64,000 nucleotides of DNA from JAPULR01 sp963665075. GTDB taxonomy: Bacteria > Chloroflexota > Dehalococcoidia > Lucifugimonadales > GCA-2712585. Where the stretch lies: the NCBI GenBank assembly GCA_963665075.1, contig OY762063.1, positions 124,001 to 188,000 of the forward strand. Reading direction: 5' to 3'. Below are positions 15,784 to 27,294 of the stretch, one piece after another. Below the pieces are notes generated by a model. It made no database searches. It had not been told where the DNA came from and worked only from the letters and a program-made list of their open reading frames with translations. Numbering within the stretch: position 1 is the stretch's first letter; every line of letters starts with the position of its first letter. A program made the translations under genes and the position numbers.

Positions 15784-15879
15784 AGCGTGTTTTCAAGCGT
15801 GTCGCAAAGCTGGAAAATGGGGGTCTCGAACCGCACTAAAGCATAGGCCAGCCCCAAACGGGTGTCAACAGAGGACGTG

Positions 15880-15909
15880 TTGCCCAAATGCCCCGGCCTA
15901 ACTATACTT
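15880..15909 (+). promoter_or_regulatory. Putative promoter of LON-domain gene
   Basis: TTGCCC (15880-15885), 18-bp spacer, TATACT (15904-15909). The expected start near 15916 leaves a 25-base leader with GAGGT about eight bases before the ATG at 15941. Confidence 0.5.
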
Positions 15910-15940
15910 GCAGGCAAAGGCTTCTATGAGGTAACAAACC

Positions 15941-16585
15941 ATGGAAGAGTTAGAAACCCTTCCGCTCTTTCCCCTGAACGTGGTGCTCTTCCCGGGCGCG
16001 CCCCTTCCGCTGCGCATCTTCGAAAACCGCTACAAGATAATGATCGGCGAGTGCATCGAAATGAAGCAGCCCTTCGGCGTCGTGCTCATCAAGGAAGGGC
16101 CGGAAGTGGGCGGCCCCGCCCAGCCCCATCGGGTGGGCACCACAGCCCGAATCCTCAAGGCGGAACCCTCCGGTCAGGCCATGTACCGCATTCAGACGGT
16201 GGGGGAACGTCGCTTCCGCATTCGCAACATCATCGACGGCAACCCCTATCTCAAGGCCGAGGTGGAGTATCTGGATGAAGGGATTGAGGACGACCTGGGC
16301 GAAATGGCCCGGAAGGTCTCCGACAGCCTGAGCGAGTACCTGCAACTGGTGGTCAGCTTCAAGAAGGGCTGGATTCAGACCGTCGACACGCCCCAGGAGC
16401 CGATGGCGCTCTCCTACGCCGCTTCCCAGGCGGTGACCTATCCGCCTATGGTCGGACAATACCTGTTGCAAATTCCGTCGGTGAAGGAACGGTTGGAGCG
16501 GGTGCTGCCCCTGCTGGAGGAGCGAACGTCGCTCCTGCGGGAGGAGATGGGCAAGCAGAAGCGCTTCCGCGAGCGGATGAACTAG
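15941..16585 (+). CDS. LON N-terminal (PUA-like) domain protein
   Basis: 214 aa, corresponding to the substrate-binding N-domain of Lon protease without the AAA+ and protease parts. LPLFPLNVVLFPGAPLPLRI at the N-terminus and GTTARILKAEPSGQAMYRIQ are the family hallmarks; the second half is a helical bundle ending in a charged coil (LLREEMGKQKRFRERMN). Stand-alone LON-domain proteins are widespread and poorly characterised; a role in presenting damaged substrates is a guess. It ends exactly where the convergent BtuF-like gene ends, with no spacer. Confidence 0.88.
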   Translation: MEELETLPLFPLNVVLFPGAPLPLRIFENRYKIMIGECIEMKQPFGVVLIKEGPEVGGPAQPHRVGTTARILKAEPSGQAMYRIQTVGERRFRIRNIIDGNPYLKAEVEYLDEGIEDDLGEMARKVSDSLSEYLQLVVSFKKGWIQTVDTPQEPMALSYAASQAVTYPPMVGQYLLQIPSVKERLERVLPLLEERTSLLREEMGKQKRFRERMN

Positions 16586-17512
16586 CTAGAACGGTCTGCC
16601 AAAGACTCTAAATGCGCCGCCCGAAGGAACCATCCCCTCGAACAGTTCCGGGTGCAGAATTTCCGCCATTATCTCCAATCCGTCGAACAGCCTCGGCCCG
16701 GAGCGGCTGAAGTAGGAATTGGCATTGACGACGAAGAGGCTGTCAGTCTTTGCGGCGGGCAGTTCGTTCCAACCTTCCCTGTCGGTCAGCAGCTGTATCT
16801 CCGAAAGCCCCCGTCGCACGTCGAAACCGCAGGGCATGGCGATTACTACGTCCGGTTTGGCTTCGATAACTTGTTCCAATTCAACGACGAAGGAAGGCTG
16901 GCCCGGCTTTCCGAAGCAGTCCACGCCGCCCGCCAATTCGACCATCTCCGGCACCCAATGGCCGCCGACCATCAGAGGGTCCATCCACTCCAAACACGCC
17001 ACGCGGGGGCGGGAATCTGCCGTTGAGGCTAAGGACTTTATCCCGCCCATGCGCTCTCGCAGAGATTCAGCCAGCCGCGCCGCGCCATCCTCCACTCCCG
17101 CAGCGTTGCCCACCCTTTCCACGTCTGAAACCACGTCCGCGAGGGAGTGAGGATCCAGCGACAGGACTTCCGGCTTGTGAGGCAGCTTCTCCAGCGTCTC
17201 GTGCACCTGTTGGGAAGGGACGGCGCAAACTTCGCACAGGGCCTGGGTCAACACCAGGTCAGGACAGGCTTCGTTGAGCGTGTCAAGGTGAAGGACGTAA
17301 ATGCCGTCGTCTGAGATGAGCGATTCCTTCACCCGCTGGTCGATTTCCCCGCTGGACGTTGCATCCTGAATGCGGCTCGAAACGACCACGGGCTTGTCGG
17401 CGGCGGCATTGGGGAAGTCGCAGGCGTAGGTCACCCCGTGCAAGTCGCCCTGCAAGTCGAGGGCGTAGACTATCTCCGTGGCGCTGGGAAGTAGGGAGAC
17501 GATTCGGACCAA
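16586..17512 (-). CDS. BtuF-like cobalamin/metal-chelate binding protein, no signal peptide
   Basis: 308 aa when started at TTG 17512, which has GGAGAGG about eight bases upstream and gives MVRIVSLLPSATEIV, the common start of this family. Motifs are SLLPSATEI, LTQALCEVCAVP, and KPDVVIAMPCGFDVRRGL. Related sequences are annotated as cobalamin-binding proteins of the BtuF clade. I see no secretion signal or lipobox, and no permease or ATPase genes nearby, so a transport role is uncertain; several phyla encode such cytoplasmic-looking forms. Confidence 0.8.
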   Translation of the reverse strand: MVRIVSLLPSATEIVYALDLQGDLHGVTYACDFPNAAADKPVVVSSRIQDATSSGEIDQRVKESLISDDGIYVLHLDTLNEACPDLVLTQALCEVCAVPSQQVHETLEKLPHKPEVLSLDPHSLADVVSDVERVGNAAGVEDGAARLAESLRERMGGIKSLASTADSRPRVACLEWMDPLMVGGHWVPEMVELAGGVDCFGKPGQPSFVVELEQVIEAKPDVVIAMPCGFDVRRGLSEIQLLTDREGWNELPAAKTDSLFVVNANSYFSRSGPRLFDGLEIMAEILHPELFEGMVPSGGAFRVFGRPF

Positions 17513-17601
17513 GTTTGCCGCCTCTCCGGCCGGCGGGAGCGCCGACCTGGGGATGTTCTCAAGGTAGCATAGGGAGCGGCGCCCTTCAACTGTCAATGAA
17601 G

Positions 17602-17630
17602 TTGCCGCAAGATTGGGGCTAACCTATAAT
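17602..17630 (+). promoter_or_regulatory. Promoter of coaX-coaBC
   Basis: TTGCCG (17602-17607), exactly 17 bp, TATAAT (17625-17630). The predicted start near 17637 places GTG 17639 and ATG 17648 within a few bases of the RNA 5' end, so translation may be leaderless. Confidence 0.65.
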
Positions 17631-17647
17631 TTGGCTGCGTGACTACC

Positions 17648-18436
17648 ATGCTTCTTGCCATAGATATTGGAAACAGCAACATAACCCTCGGCGTGTTCGA
17701 TGGGCGGAGGCTGAATTGCACCGCCCGACTCTCCGCCGACTCCCGCCGTCTGTCCGACGAATACGGGGAGCTTGCGTTCAACATCCTTCGTCGCAAAGGC
17801 GTCGCGCCACGAGACATCAACGACGCCGCCATCTGCAGCGTCGTCCCGCGCCTCACCTCCACCTTCGAGGAAGTGTGCCGCGAATATCTGGGCGTGGACC
17901 CGTTGACGGTGAACACGGGCGTCAAGACCGGGGTGCGAATCCTCTACGAGAATCCCCGCGACGTGGGCGCCGACCGGGTGGCGGACGCCGCCGCCGCATA
18001 CCGTCTGTACGGCGGCCCGACCATCGTCGTGGACTTCGGCACGGGCACTGTCTTCGACGCCATCTCCAAAGACGGGGACTACCTTGGCGGAGCCATAGCC
18101 CCCGGCATAGAAGTAGCCGCGGAGGCGCTTCACCAAACCACCTCCCAGCTTCGCCGCGTCGATGCGGTCATGCCCCGAAAGGCAATTGGAAGGAACACGC
18201 CTGAAGCGTTGCAGTCGGGCCTGATGCTGGGCTACGTCGGACTGGTGGAGGGCATGGTGCGTCGATTCAAGGATGAGATGGGCGGCGAGGCGAAGGTCAT
18301 CGCCACCGGCGGACTCGCCAGAGTCATGGCCGGAGCAACCAAAATCTTCGACGCCACCAACCCGGACCTGACCCTAATTGGCCTTCGGATGATCTACGAA
18401 ATGAACCGGGGACAGCGGGAAGGAGAGTCAGGTTGA
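17648..18436 (+). CDS. coaX: Type III pantothenate kinase CoaX
   Basis: 262 aa, first step of coenzyme A synthesis (pantothenate to 4'-phosphopantothenate). The ASKHA motifs are LLAIDIGNSNITLGVF at the start and DFGTGTVFDAIS near residue 130, with GADRVADAAAAYRLY between. ATG 17648 gives the usual start; GTG 17639 is an alternative. A strong promoter lies immediately upstream and no ribosome binding site is visible. The TGA overlaps the coaBC start. Confidence 0.95.
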   Translation: MLLAIDIGNSNITLGVFDGRRLNCTARLSADSRRLSDEYGELAFNILRRKGVAPRDINDAAICSVVPRLTSTFEEVCREYLGVDPLTVNTGVKTGVRILYENPRDVGADRVADAAAAYRLYGGPTIVVDFGTGTVFDAISKDGDYLGGAIAPGIEVAAEALHQTTSQLRRVDAVMPRKAIGRNTPEALQSGLMLGYVGLVEGMVRRFKDEMGGEAKVIATGGLARVMAGATKIFDATNPDLTLIGLRMIYEMNRGQREGESG

Positions 18437-19638
18437 TTCCGGCATTGCTGGGTAAGCACGTGGTCCTGGGCGTCACCGGCAGCATCGCCTGCTACAAGGC
18501 CGTGGACCTGGCCAGCAAGCTGACCCAGGCGGGCGCGCCGGTGGACGTGATAATGACGGAAGACGCCACCCGCTTCGTGCAACCGTTGGCTTTCGGCAGC
18601 ATCACCCACCGACCCGTGACAACCAGCCTTTTCGACCCCAACTCGGAGTTGAGCGTGGAGCACGTGGCGCTGGCTGACCGCGCGGACATCCTTGTAGTCG
18701 CACCGGCGACGGCCAACACCTTGGCAAAGATGTCTTTGGGACTGACGGACAACGCCCTCGTCGCCACCTACGCCGCCACCGCCGCGCCGGTTCTGGTCGC
18801 CCCCGCGATGGACGGGCACATGTGGGAAAACGCCGCCATCCAGGAAAACGTCAACCGTCTGAAGTCCCACGGCGTGGGCGTGGTAGGCCCGGACACCGGC
18901 TACCTCGCCTCCGGCAAGACCGGCGCGGGAAGGATGGCCGCCCCTGAGGTGATTTTGGGGCATGTTCGGGCGATGCTGGGGCGCGACGGGGCGTTGGCGG
19001 GCAAGAAAGTTGTCGTGAGCGCGGGCGGCACGCGTGAGCCTCTCGACCCCGTGCGAGTCATCACTAATCGTTCTTCAGGGAAGATGGGACACGCCCTCGC
19101 CGAGGCGGCCCGCGACGTGGGCGCTTCCGTGACGCTGGTATCGGCGTCGGAAACACTCGATGCGCCGCCGGCGATAGAAACCGTGCGGGTGGAGACGGCT
19201 CTGGAGATGCAGGACGCCGTCGAGGAGGCGTGTCGAGATGCGGACGCGCTTATAATGGCCGCCGCCGTTTCCGACTATCGCGCCGCCGATCCCAGCGCCC
19301 ACAAGCTGAAGAAGACGGGGCAACCCATGAGCGTTACGCTGGTTCAAAACCCGGACATCCTCGCCAGTATCGAAGGCCCTACGGTCAGGGTAGGATTCGC
19401 GGCTGAAAGCCAGGATCTGCTGGAAAACGCCAAAACCAAGCTGGTGTCTAAGAAGCTGGACGTGATAGTCGCCAACGACATTACGGATGCGGACAGCGGC
19501 TTCGGCGTCGACACCAACAGGGCAGTCATCCTGACCGCCGACGGCAACGTTGAGCGGTTGCCCCTGATGTCCAAGCCGGAATTGGCTCACAAGGTGTTGG
19601 AGCGGGTAGGGGCTATTCTGGCGGCGAAGGAGGAATAA
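18433..19638 (+). CDS. coaBC: Bifunctional phosphopantothenoylcysteine synthetase/decarboxylase
   Basis: 401 aa. The N-terminal CoaC flavoprotein domain has VTGSIACYKAVDLASK and the PAMDGHMWENAA motif. The C-terminal CoaB domain has SAGGTREPLDPVRVITNRSS and a KKLDVIVANDI segment. Together they convert phosphopantothenate plus cysteine to phosphopantetheine. Translation starts at TTG 18433, four bases before the end of coaX, with GGAGAG upstream. CoaX and CoaBC form a CoA operon that may continue into valS. Confidence 0.95.
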   Translation: MIPALLGKHVVLGVTGSIACYKAVDLASKLTQAGAPVDVIMTEDATRFVQPLAFGSITHRPVTTSLFDPNSELSVEHVALADRADILVVAPATANTLAKMSLGLTDNALVATYAATAAPVLVAPAMDGHMWENAAIQENVNRLKSHGVGVVGPDTGYLASGKTGAGRMAAPEVILGHVRAMLGRDGALAGKKVVVSAGGTREPLDPVRVITNRSSGKMGHALAEAARDVGASVTLVSASETLDAPPAIETVRVETALEMQDAVEEACRDADALIMAAAVSDYRAADPSAHKLKKTGQPMSVTLVQNPDILASIEGPTVRVGFAAESQDLLENAKTKLVSKKLDVIVANDITDADSGFGVDTNRAVILTADGNVERLPLMSKPELAHKVLERVGAILAAKEE

Positions 19639-19699
19639 TCTTGGGAGTACGAAAGCACGCAGGAATTCGGACATAAGCGAGAGAAAGAGGAAGCAACGC

Positions 19700-22372
19700 A
19701 TGAGTTTGTCGTCATCCAATGAGATGCCACGGGCCTACAGTCCCAACGAAGTAGAGCAGCCGCTATACCGGTTCTGGATGGAGAAGGGGTATTTCACGCC
19801 AACCGTAGACCCGTCCAAGAAGCCGTTCGTGGTCATCATGCCGCTGCCCAACGTGACGGGCGACCTTCACCTGGGACACGCGTTAACCATGTCCATTCAG
19901 GACATCCTCACCCGTTGGCATCGGATGATGGGCGAATCGGCGCTATGGCTGCCCGGCAAGGACCACGCCGGCATCGCGACGCAGGTGGTTGTGGAGCGGC
20001 AACTGGCAAGCGAAGGCGCGTCTCGCCAGGAGTTGGGGCGGGATAAGTTTCTTGAGCGGATGTGGGACTGGGTGGGCCTGTACGGAGGAAAGATCGAAGA
20101 ACAGTTGAAGAGCATGGGAGCTTCCTGCGACTGGTCCCGCCTCGTGTTCACCCTGGATCCCGGGCCCAGCAGGGCCGTCCGCACCGCCTTTCTCAACCTG
20201 TATGAAAAGGGCCTCATCTACCGGGGGGAGCGCATCATCAACTGGTGCATTCGCTGCTCCACCGCACTATCCGACCTGGAGGTGGAGTACGAGGAGGAGG
20301 ACGGCTCCCTATTTTATGTAAATTATCCCCTTGAGGACGGCGAGGGTTCAATCACCGTCGCCACCACCCGCCCCGAGACCATGTTTGGCGATACGGGCGT
20401 CGCCGTCCATCCCGAAGACCCGCGCTATCAATCTCTGCTGGGACGGAACGTGATACTTCCCCTCGCCAACCGTCCCATCCCCGTCGTTGGCGACGAAGCC
20501 ATTGAGCGGGAATTCGGCACGGGAGTCTTGAAGGTGACGCCGGGTCACGACATCGTAGACTTCGAGATTGGGCAGCGTCATAACCTTCCAATCGTCATGT
20601 CGGTGGATGACAAGGGATTCCTTACGGAAGCCGCCGGGCAATTTCAGGGCCAGGAGCGGTTTGAAGGCAGGCGAAACACCGCGGCGGAATTGGAGCGACA
20701 GGGCCATCTCGTCAAGACGGAACCCCTCCGCCACTCCATCGGCCACTGCCAGCGCTGCGCCACGGTGGTGGAGCCGTTCGTCAGCAAGCAGTGGTTCATC
20801 AAGATTGACCCGCTGGCCAAGCCTGCAATGGACGCGGTAAAGGACGGAAAAGTCCGCATCGTGCCGGAGCGTTTCTCGCGGGTCTATCTCAACTGGATGG
20901 AGAACATCCGCGATTGGTGCATCAGCCGCCAGCTCTGGTGGGGTCACCGCATCCCTGTCTGGTACTGCGACGGATGCGACGGCTTGACGGTGTCGGTGGA
21001 AGACGCGACACAATGTCGGCACTGCGGCTCCGAAAATATCACTCAAGACCCGGACGTGCTTGACACCTGGTTCAGTTCCGGCCTCTGGACTCATTCGACC
21101 CTGGGCTGGCCCGGCGAGACTGACGACCTTGACTACTTCTATCCCTCCCACGTGATGGTGACGGGCTACGACATCCTCTTCTTCTGGGTCGCCCGCATGA
21201 TTATGATGGGCATCGAAAATATGGGAGAGCCACCCTTCGAAACGGTGTTCCTGCACGGCCTGGTGAGGGACGCCGAGGGGCGGAAGATGAGCAAGACCAC
21301 GGGCAACGTCCTCGACCCCCTCGAGCTTACGGACACCTACGGCACCGACGCCCTACGCTTCGCCCTCACGACCGGCGCCGCGCCCGGAAACGATCTCCGC
21401 ATCAGCACGGACAAGTTGGAGTCCAGCCGCAACTTCGCAAATAAGCTGTGGAACGCCTCCCGCTTCGTCATTGGTTCGTTGGAGTACGCCGACGCTGCCC
21501 AGGGCTGGCGCGAACTCGCCGACGTTTCCCACCGGGAGGACCGGTGGATTCTGAGCCGGTTGAATCGAGTCATAGGGCGCACTCAGGAGTATCTGGAGCG
21601 GTTCGAAATAGGCGAGGCCCAGCGGGAGGTCTACGATTTCCTCTGGAACGAGTTTTGCGACTGGTACATCGAGTTCGCGAAAATTCGGATGAGGGATGAC
21701 GCTGAACCGTCGCCCTTGCCTACGCTGGCTCACGTGCTGGAGAAGACGCTGCGTCTGCTTCACCCCTTCATGCCCTTCGTCACTGAAGAGGTCTGGCAAC
21801 GTCTGACGAAGCAGTTGCCCAATGAGGACGCGCTCACGGAATCGATAATGATTGCGCCGTACCCGGAGGAGGATGCGTCGAGAATCGACGAAACGTCGGA
21901 AGCGGAAGTGGCGCAAATAATCACGCTGGTGCGCTCCATCCGCAACGTCAGGGCCCAGCTTCGCATCAACCCGCGGCAGGAGTTGCAAGCTTCCCTGGAT
22001 CTCCAGGGGCACGACTATCTGGTGGGCGATGAGGTTGAAGCGGTGAAGGGGCTAGCCCGGCTTCGGAAACTAAGCGGGGCGGACGCTTCCCAAGTTCCGC
22101 AGGATGGGGGCGTGGTGACCGTCGTGGCCGGCGAGGTGGTGGTCGCCCTTCCCCTTGGCGAGGTCATAGACCTGGCCCAGGAGAGGCGGCGTCTGGAAGG
22201 AGAGCGGGACGAGGCTTCGAAGCACCTGAAGCGGGTGGACTCGCTGCTTGCCAGGCCGCAGTTTCGCGCCAAGGCGCCGGAGCACGTGGTGGAGCGGGAA
22301 CGGGAGCGGGCGCAGGGGCTTCGGGAGCGACTGAAGCGGTTGGAGGAGGTACTGGCGCAGCTGCCGTCTTAG
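19700..22372 (+). CDS. valS: Valyl-tRNA synthetase
   Basis: 890 aa class I synthetase. The HIGH motif is PNVTGDLHLGHAL and the KMSKS motif reads RKMSKTTGNVLDP. A CP1 editing domain (TTRPETMFGDTGVAVHPEDP) and the C-terminal coiled-coil arm (LAQERRRLEGERDEASKHLK) are present. Zinc-like cysteines appear in CDGCDG and CRHCGS. ATG 19700 has GAGGA about eight bases upstream. No T-box-like structure was recognised in the 61-base gap after coaBC. Confidence 0.96.
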   Translation: MSLSSSNEMPRAYSPNEVEQPLYRFWMEKGYFTPTVDPSKKPFVVIMPLPNVTGDLHLGHALTMSIQDILTRWHRMMGESALWLPGKDHAGIATQVVVERQLASEGASRQELGRDKFLERMWDWVGLYGGKIEEQLKSMGASCDWSRLVFTLDPGPSRAVRTAFLNLYEKGLIYRGERIINWCIRCSTALSDLEVEYEEEDGSLFYVNYPLEDGEGSITVATTRPETMFGDTGVAVHPEDPRYQSLLGRNVILPLANRPIPVVGDEAIEREFGTGVLKVTPGHDIVDFEIGQRHNLPIVMSVDDKGFLTEAAGQFQGQERFEGRRNTAAELERQGHLVKTEPLRHSIGHCQRCATVVEPFVSKQWFIKIDPLAKPAMDAVKDGKVRIVPERFSRVYLNWMENIRDWCISRQLWWGHRIPVWYCDGCDGLTVSVEDATQCRHCGSENITQDPDVLDTWFSSGLWTHSTLGWPGETDDLDYFYPSHVMVTGYDILFFWVARMIMMGIENMGEPPFETVFLHGLVRDAEGRKMSKTTGNVLDPLELTDTYGTDALRFALTTGAAPGNDLRISTDKLESSRNFANKLWNASRFVIGSLEYADAAQGWRELADVSHREDRWILSRLNRVIGRTQEYLERFEIGEAQREVYDFLWNEFCDWYIEFAKIRMRDDAEPSPLPTLAHVLEKTLRLLHPFMPFVTEEVWQRLTKQLPNEDALTESIMIAPYPEEDASRIDETSEAEVAQIITLVRSIRNVRAQLRINPRQELQASLDLQGHDYLVGDEVEAVKGLARLRKLSGADASQVPQDGGVVTVVAGEVVVALPLGEVIDLAQERRRLEGERDEASKHLKRVDSLLARPQFRAKAPEHVVERERERAQGLRERLKRLEEVLAQLPS

Positions 22373-22396
22373 GGGATATTGGTTAGGGGGCGCTCG

Positions 22397-22417
22397 CCCT
22401 TCGACAAGCTCAGGGTG
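22397..22417 (+). repeat. Family B copy
   Basis: Core CTTCGACAAGCTCAGG in the gap between valS and the convergent unknown gene. This is the first copy of any orientable family with the right-side polarity. Confidence 0.8.
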
Positions 22418-22462
22418 ATCGGGGAAAGGGGCTAGATGGGGGAGGGTGAGCGGGAAAGGGGG

Positions 22463-23143
22463 CTAGATGGGCGAGGAGGAACCGCGAACCCGCTCCAGCC
22501 AGTTCAACCCCTTGCGGGTGTCGCTGGCGACCCGGGCCGGGTCCCAATAGTAGAGGCGGAGCTTGAACAGCCAGTAGGTGAATTCCTTGGACTGGGTGAG
22601 GCTGAACCCGTCCTGGTCGGGATAGCCCATCTTCTCCCTGAACTTTCCGATAAGACTGTCTAACCCGTCGTCGTAGATGCGACGGCATGCGGCATCGCTA
22701 ACGTCTTCGACGTCCACCCTGCCGCCCCGGCGCATATCTTTGCGGACTTCTTCCTCCACGGCCAGGTGCAGGGCCTGCTCCACCACCACGCCGTACCAGA
22801 AGTTCAGGTATCCGCGGTACTTGTTGTAGCCAAGGAGGTTCTTCAGGCTTTCCTCGTTAACGTAGGCGGGGAAGCGGCCTTTGAAAAGGAGGTCTTCGAT
22901 TTCCTGATTCTGGGCGGAATCGCCCAGTGCGGCGCACATCCTCTCAGCCAGCAGCAAGCAGTCGAAGGCCTCGCCCTGGATGACGTAGCGATATAGACGC
23001 CCGTCGACGCGCTCTTCCGGCAACGTCCACATACTCATGGCTTCCAGGAGCGCCTCGGCCCAGGGCCGTCCGGCCTGGATGGCTTGCGAGAGCCGATCAA
23101 GGGCCTCCGCCTCCACGGACGCGGGAGGGCCTGCCGGTTCCAC
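22463..23143 (-). CDS. Conserved-looking protein of unknown function
   Basis: 226 aa, mostly helical by eye, with aromatic-rich blocks such as VDGRLYRYVIQGEAFDCLLL, GYNKYRGYLNFWYGVVVEQ and EFTYWLFKLRLYYWDP. No signal peptide or transmembrane segment is seen. I do not recognise a named family. GTG 23143 is the first plausible start; the frame is open further upstream into the end of the HhH gene, so an earlier non-ATG start is possible. It follows secA and the HhH gene on the same strand. Confidence 0.7.
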   Translation of the reverse strand: MEPAGPPASVEAEALDRLSQAIQAGRPWAEALLEAMSMWTLPEERVDGRLYRYVIQGEAFDCLLLAERMCAALGDSAQNQEIEDLLFKGRFPAYVNEESLKNLLGYNKYRGYLNFWYGVVVEQALHLAVEEEVRKDMRRGGRVDVEDVSDAACRRIYDDGLDSLIGKFREKMGYPDQDGFSLTQSKEFTYWLFKLRLYYWDPARVASDTRKGLNWLERVRGSSSPI

Positions 23144-23177
23144 GATTATTTCAACGGGAGCTTCGAAGGGCTTGACG

Positions 23178-23507
23178 TTAATTTGACTGCCCTCCTTTTG
23201 GAGGGATGACGTTCCTGGTTGGAACGCCCGCGTGGTCGGGAAACTCAGCCTTCAGACGCTCGTAAGCGGATACCTGGCCGGTGGTGACGTATTCGCGAAT
23301 CTTGCCGCTGATGGCCTTGCCTATGCCCGGAACTTTCTTCAAGTCCGCGCCTTGCTGAGATGGGGAGTCAAGGGGATGGGGAAAGTCAGTGATAATTTCG
23401 ACGGCGCGGCGATAAGCGCGGATTTTGAAGATGAGGTCGCCCTTCTTCTCAAGAAGGTGGGCCATATCCTCGAAGATGGCGGCTAATTCCTCGTTGACGT
23501 CGGACAT
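23178..23507 (-). CDS. Stand-alone helix-hairpin-helix domain protein (PolX N-terminal-like)
   Basis: 109 aa. MSDVNEELAAIFEDMAHLLE and RAYRRAVEIITDF followed by LKKVPGIGKAISGKIREYV match the 8-kDa DNA-binding/HhH domain found at the N-terminus of bacterial PolX and eukaryotic Pol beta. The polymerase palm and PHP domains are missing. The last residues (VIPPKGGQSN) are encoded across a perfect CCCTCC-TTTT-GGAGGG palindrome (23190-23205). It may be a remnant of a larger polX or a genuine small DNA-binding protein. It lies ten bases after secA. Confidence 0.75.
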   Translation of the reverse strand: MSDVNEELAAIFEDMAHLLEKKGDLIFKIRAYRRAVEIITDFPHPLDSPSQQGADLKKVPGIGKAISGKIREYVTTGQVSAYERLKAEFPDHAGVPTRNVIPPKGGQSN

Positions 23508-23517
23508 TGCGCCGGCC

Positions 23518-26132
<2,615 letters not shown>

Positions 26133-26136
<4 letters not shown>

Positions 26137-27092
26137 GATTCCCCGTTGAAGAGTTCTCCGACTGAAAGGCCGTTGTGAATTCGCCTGATTGCCTCGCCGA
26201 GCAGGGACGCTACGGAAAGGATGGTAACCTTGCCGTTTACGTGATTCTCGGACAGCGGCACCGTATCCGTGGCCACCAGTTCCTTGAGCGGGCTGTTTAC
26301 CACCCTGTCGGAAGCATCCCCCGAAAACAGGGCGTGGGTTACGCAGGAATAGACGTCTCCGGCGCCGGCGTTCTGGAGAGCCTCGGCGGCGGCGATAATT
26401 GACCCGCCGGTGTTGATTTCGTCGTCGAAGGTCAGGACGGTCTTTCCTTTAACGTCGCCGATTATGTTAAGGGTCTGGATGGAGGAGGTGTTTCCTTCAC
26501 GCCGCTTCTCGACGATGGCGAGGGGAACGCCCAGACGCTCCGCCACGTCGCGGGCGCGCTTGCTTATGCCCACGTCCACGGCAACGACGACGAGGTCGTC
26601 CAGATTCTTGTCCCGGAAGTATCTTACGAGAAGGGGCAGCGCCGTAAGTTCGTCCACGGGGATGTTGAAGAATCCCTGAATCTGGCCAGCGTGGAGGTCA
26701 ATGGTGAGGAGACGGTCGGCGCCGGCGGCTGTGAGCAGGTCCGCCACCAAGCGGGCCGTGATGGGCACGCGGGGCTGGTCTTTCTTGTCCGTGCGGGAGT
26801 AGCCGTAGTACGGCACCACCGCCGTGACGCGGCCCGCCGACGCGCGCTTGGCCGCGTCTATCATTATCAGCAGTTCCATGAGGGCGTCGTTCACGGGGGC
26901 GCAGACGGGCTGCACTATGAACACGTCCCGCTCGCGGACGTTCTCCAGGATGCGGACGAAGGTATTGTCGTTGGAGAACTTGAAGACTTCCGCCCTGCCC
27001 AGGGAGATGTTCAGATACTTGCAAACGTCCTGGGCCAACTCCGGGTGAGAGTTCCCCGTGAATACGCGGAGCTCGTCGGTCAAGGCTGGCAT
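26133..27092 (-). CDS. prs: Ribose-phosphate pyrophosphokinase
   Basis: 319 aa, makes PRPP for purine, pyrimidine, His and Trp synthesis. Motifs are MPALTDELRVFTGNSHPELA at the start, RTDKKDQPRVPITARLVADL, the ribose-5-phosphate region DLHAGQIQGFF, and the PRPP loop TFDDEINTGGSI (canonical DDMIDTGGT). ATG 27092 is preceded by GGGGAAG; an open frame to 27221 upstream is not family-like. It heads a prs-secA operon divergent from purA, which uses the same nucleotide pathway. Confidence 0.95.
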
Positions 27093-27183
27093 TCTTCCCC
27101 CTGAAGGTAAGGTTTTGCCCTGATTCACGCCTTCGCGGGTGGGAATTGCGGGCCGGCAGGCGAAGGCTTGGCTGTCCGGACTC

Positions 27184-27211
27184 ATTATAGCATAGCCCTT
27201 GGAGGGTACAA
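27184..27211 (-). promoter_or_regulatory. Putative promoter of prs-secA
   Basis: On the minus strand TTGTAC, 16 bp, TATAAT (-10 at plus positions 27184-27189). The -35 is weak; the -10 is perfect. The leader to prs would be about 85 bases. Confidence 0.45.
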
Positions 27212-27294
27212 GATTAGCCAATGACGCCCGCTTTTTGCTATACTGCGGTTGGCCTCACCGGAGGCCGCTTAATTTGTTATGTAGAGGAATGGCA

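Noticed and set aside
17513..17640. Cobalamin riboswitch near the BtuF-like gene
   Set aside because: Upstream sequence is short and holds the divergent coaX promoter; no B12-box-like sequence was recognised.
19639..19699. T-box leader before valS
   Set aside because: Gap of only 61 bases lacking the T-box sequence and terminator; the gaps before metG and ileS likewise show none.
22463..23507. One frameshifted polX gene spanning the HhH protein and the next unknown gene
   Set aside because: The downstream protein has no polymerase or PHP motifs, so the two are better treated as separate genes.
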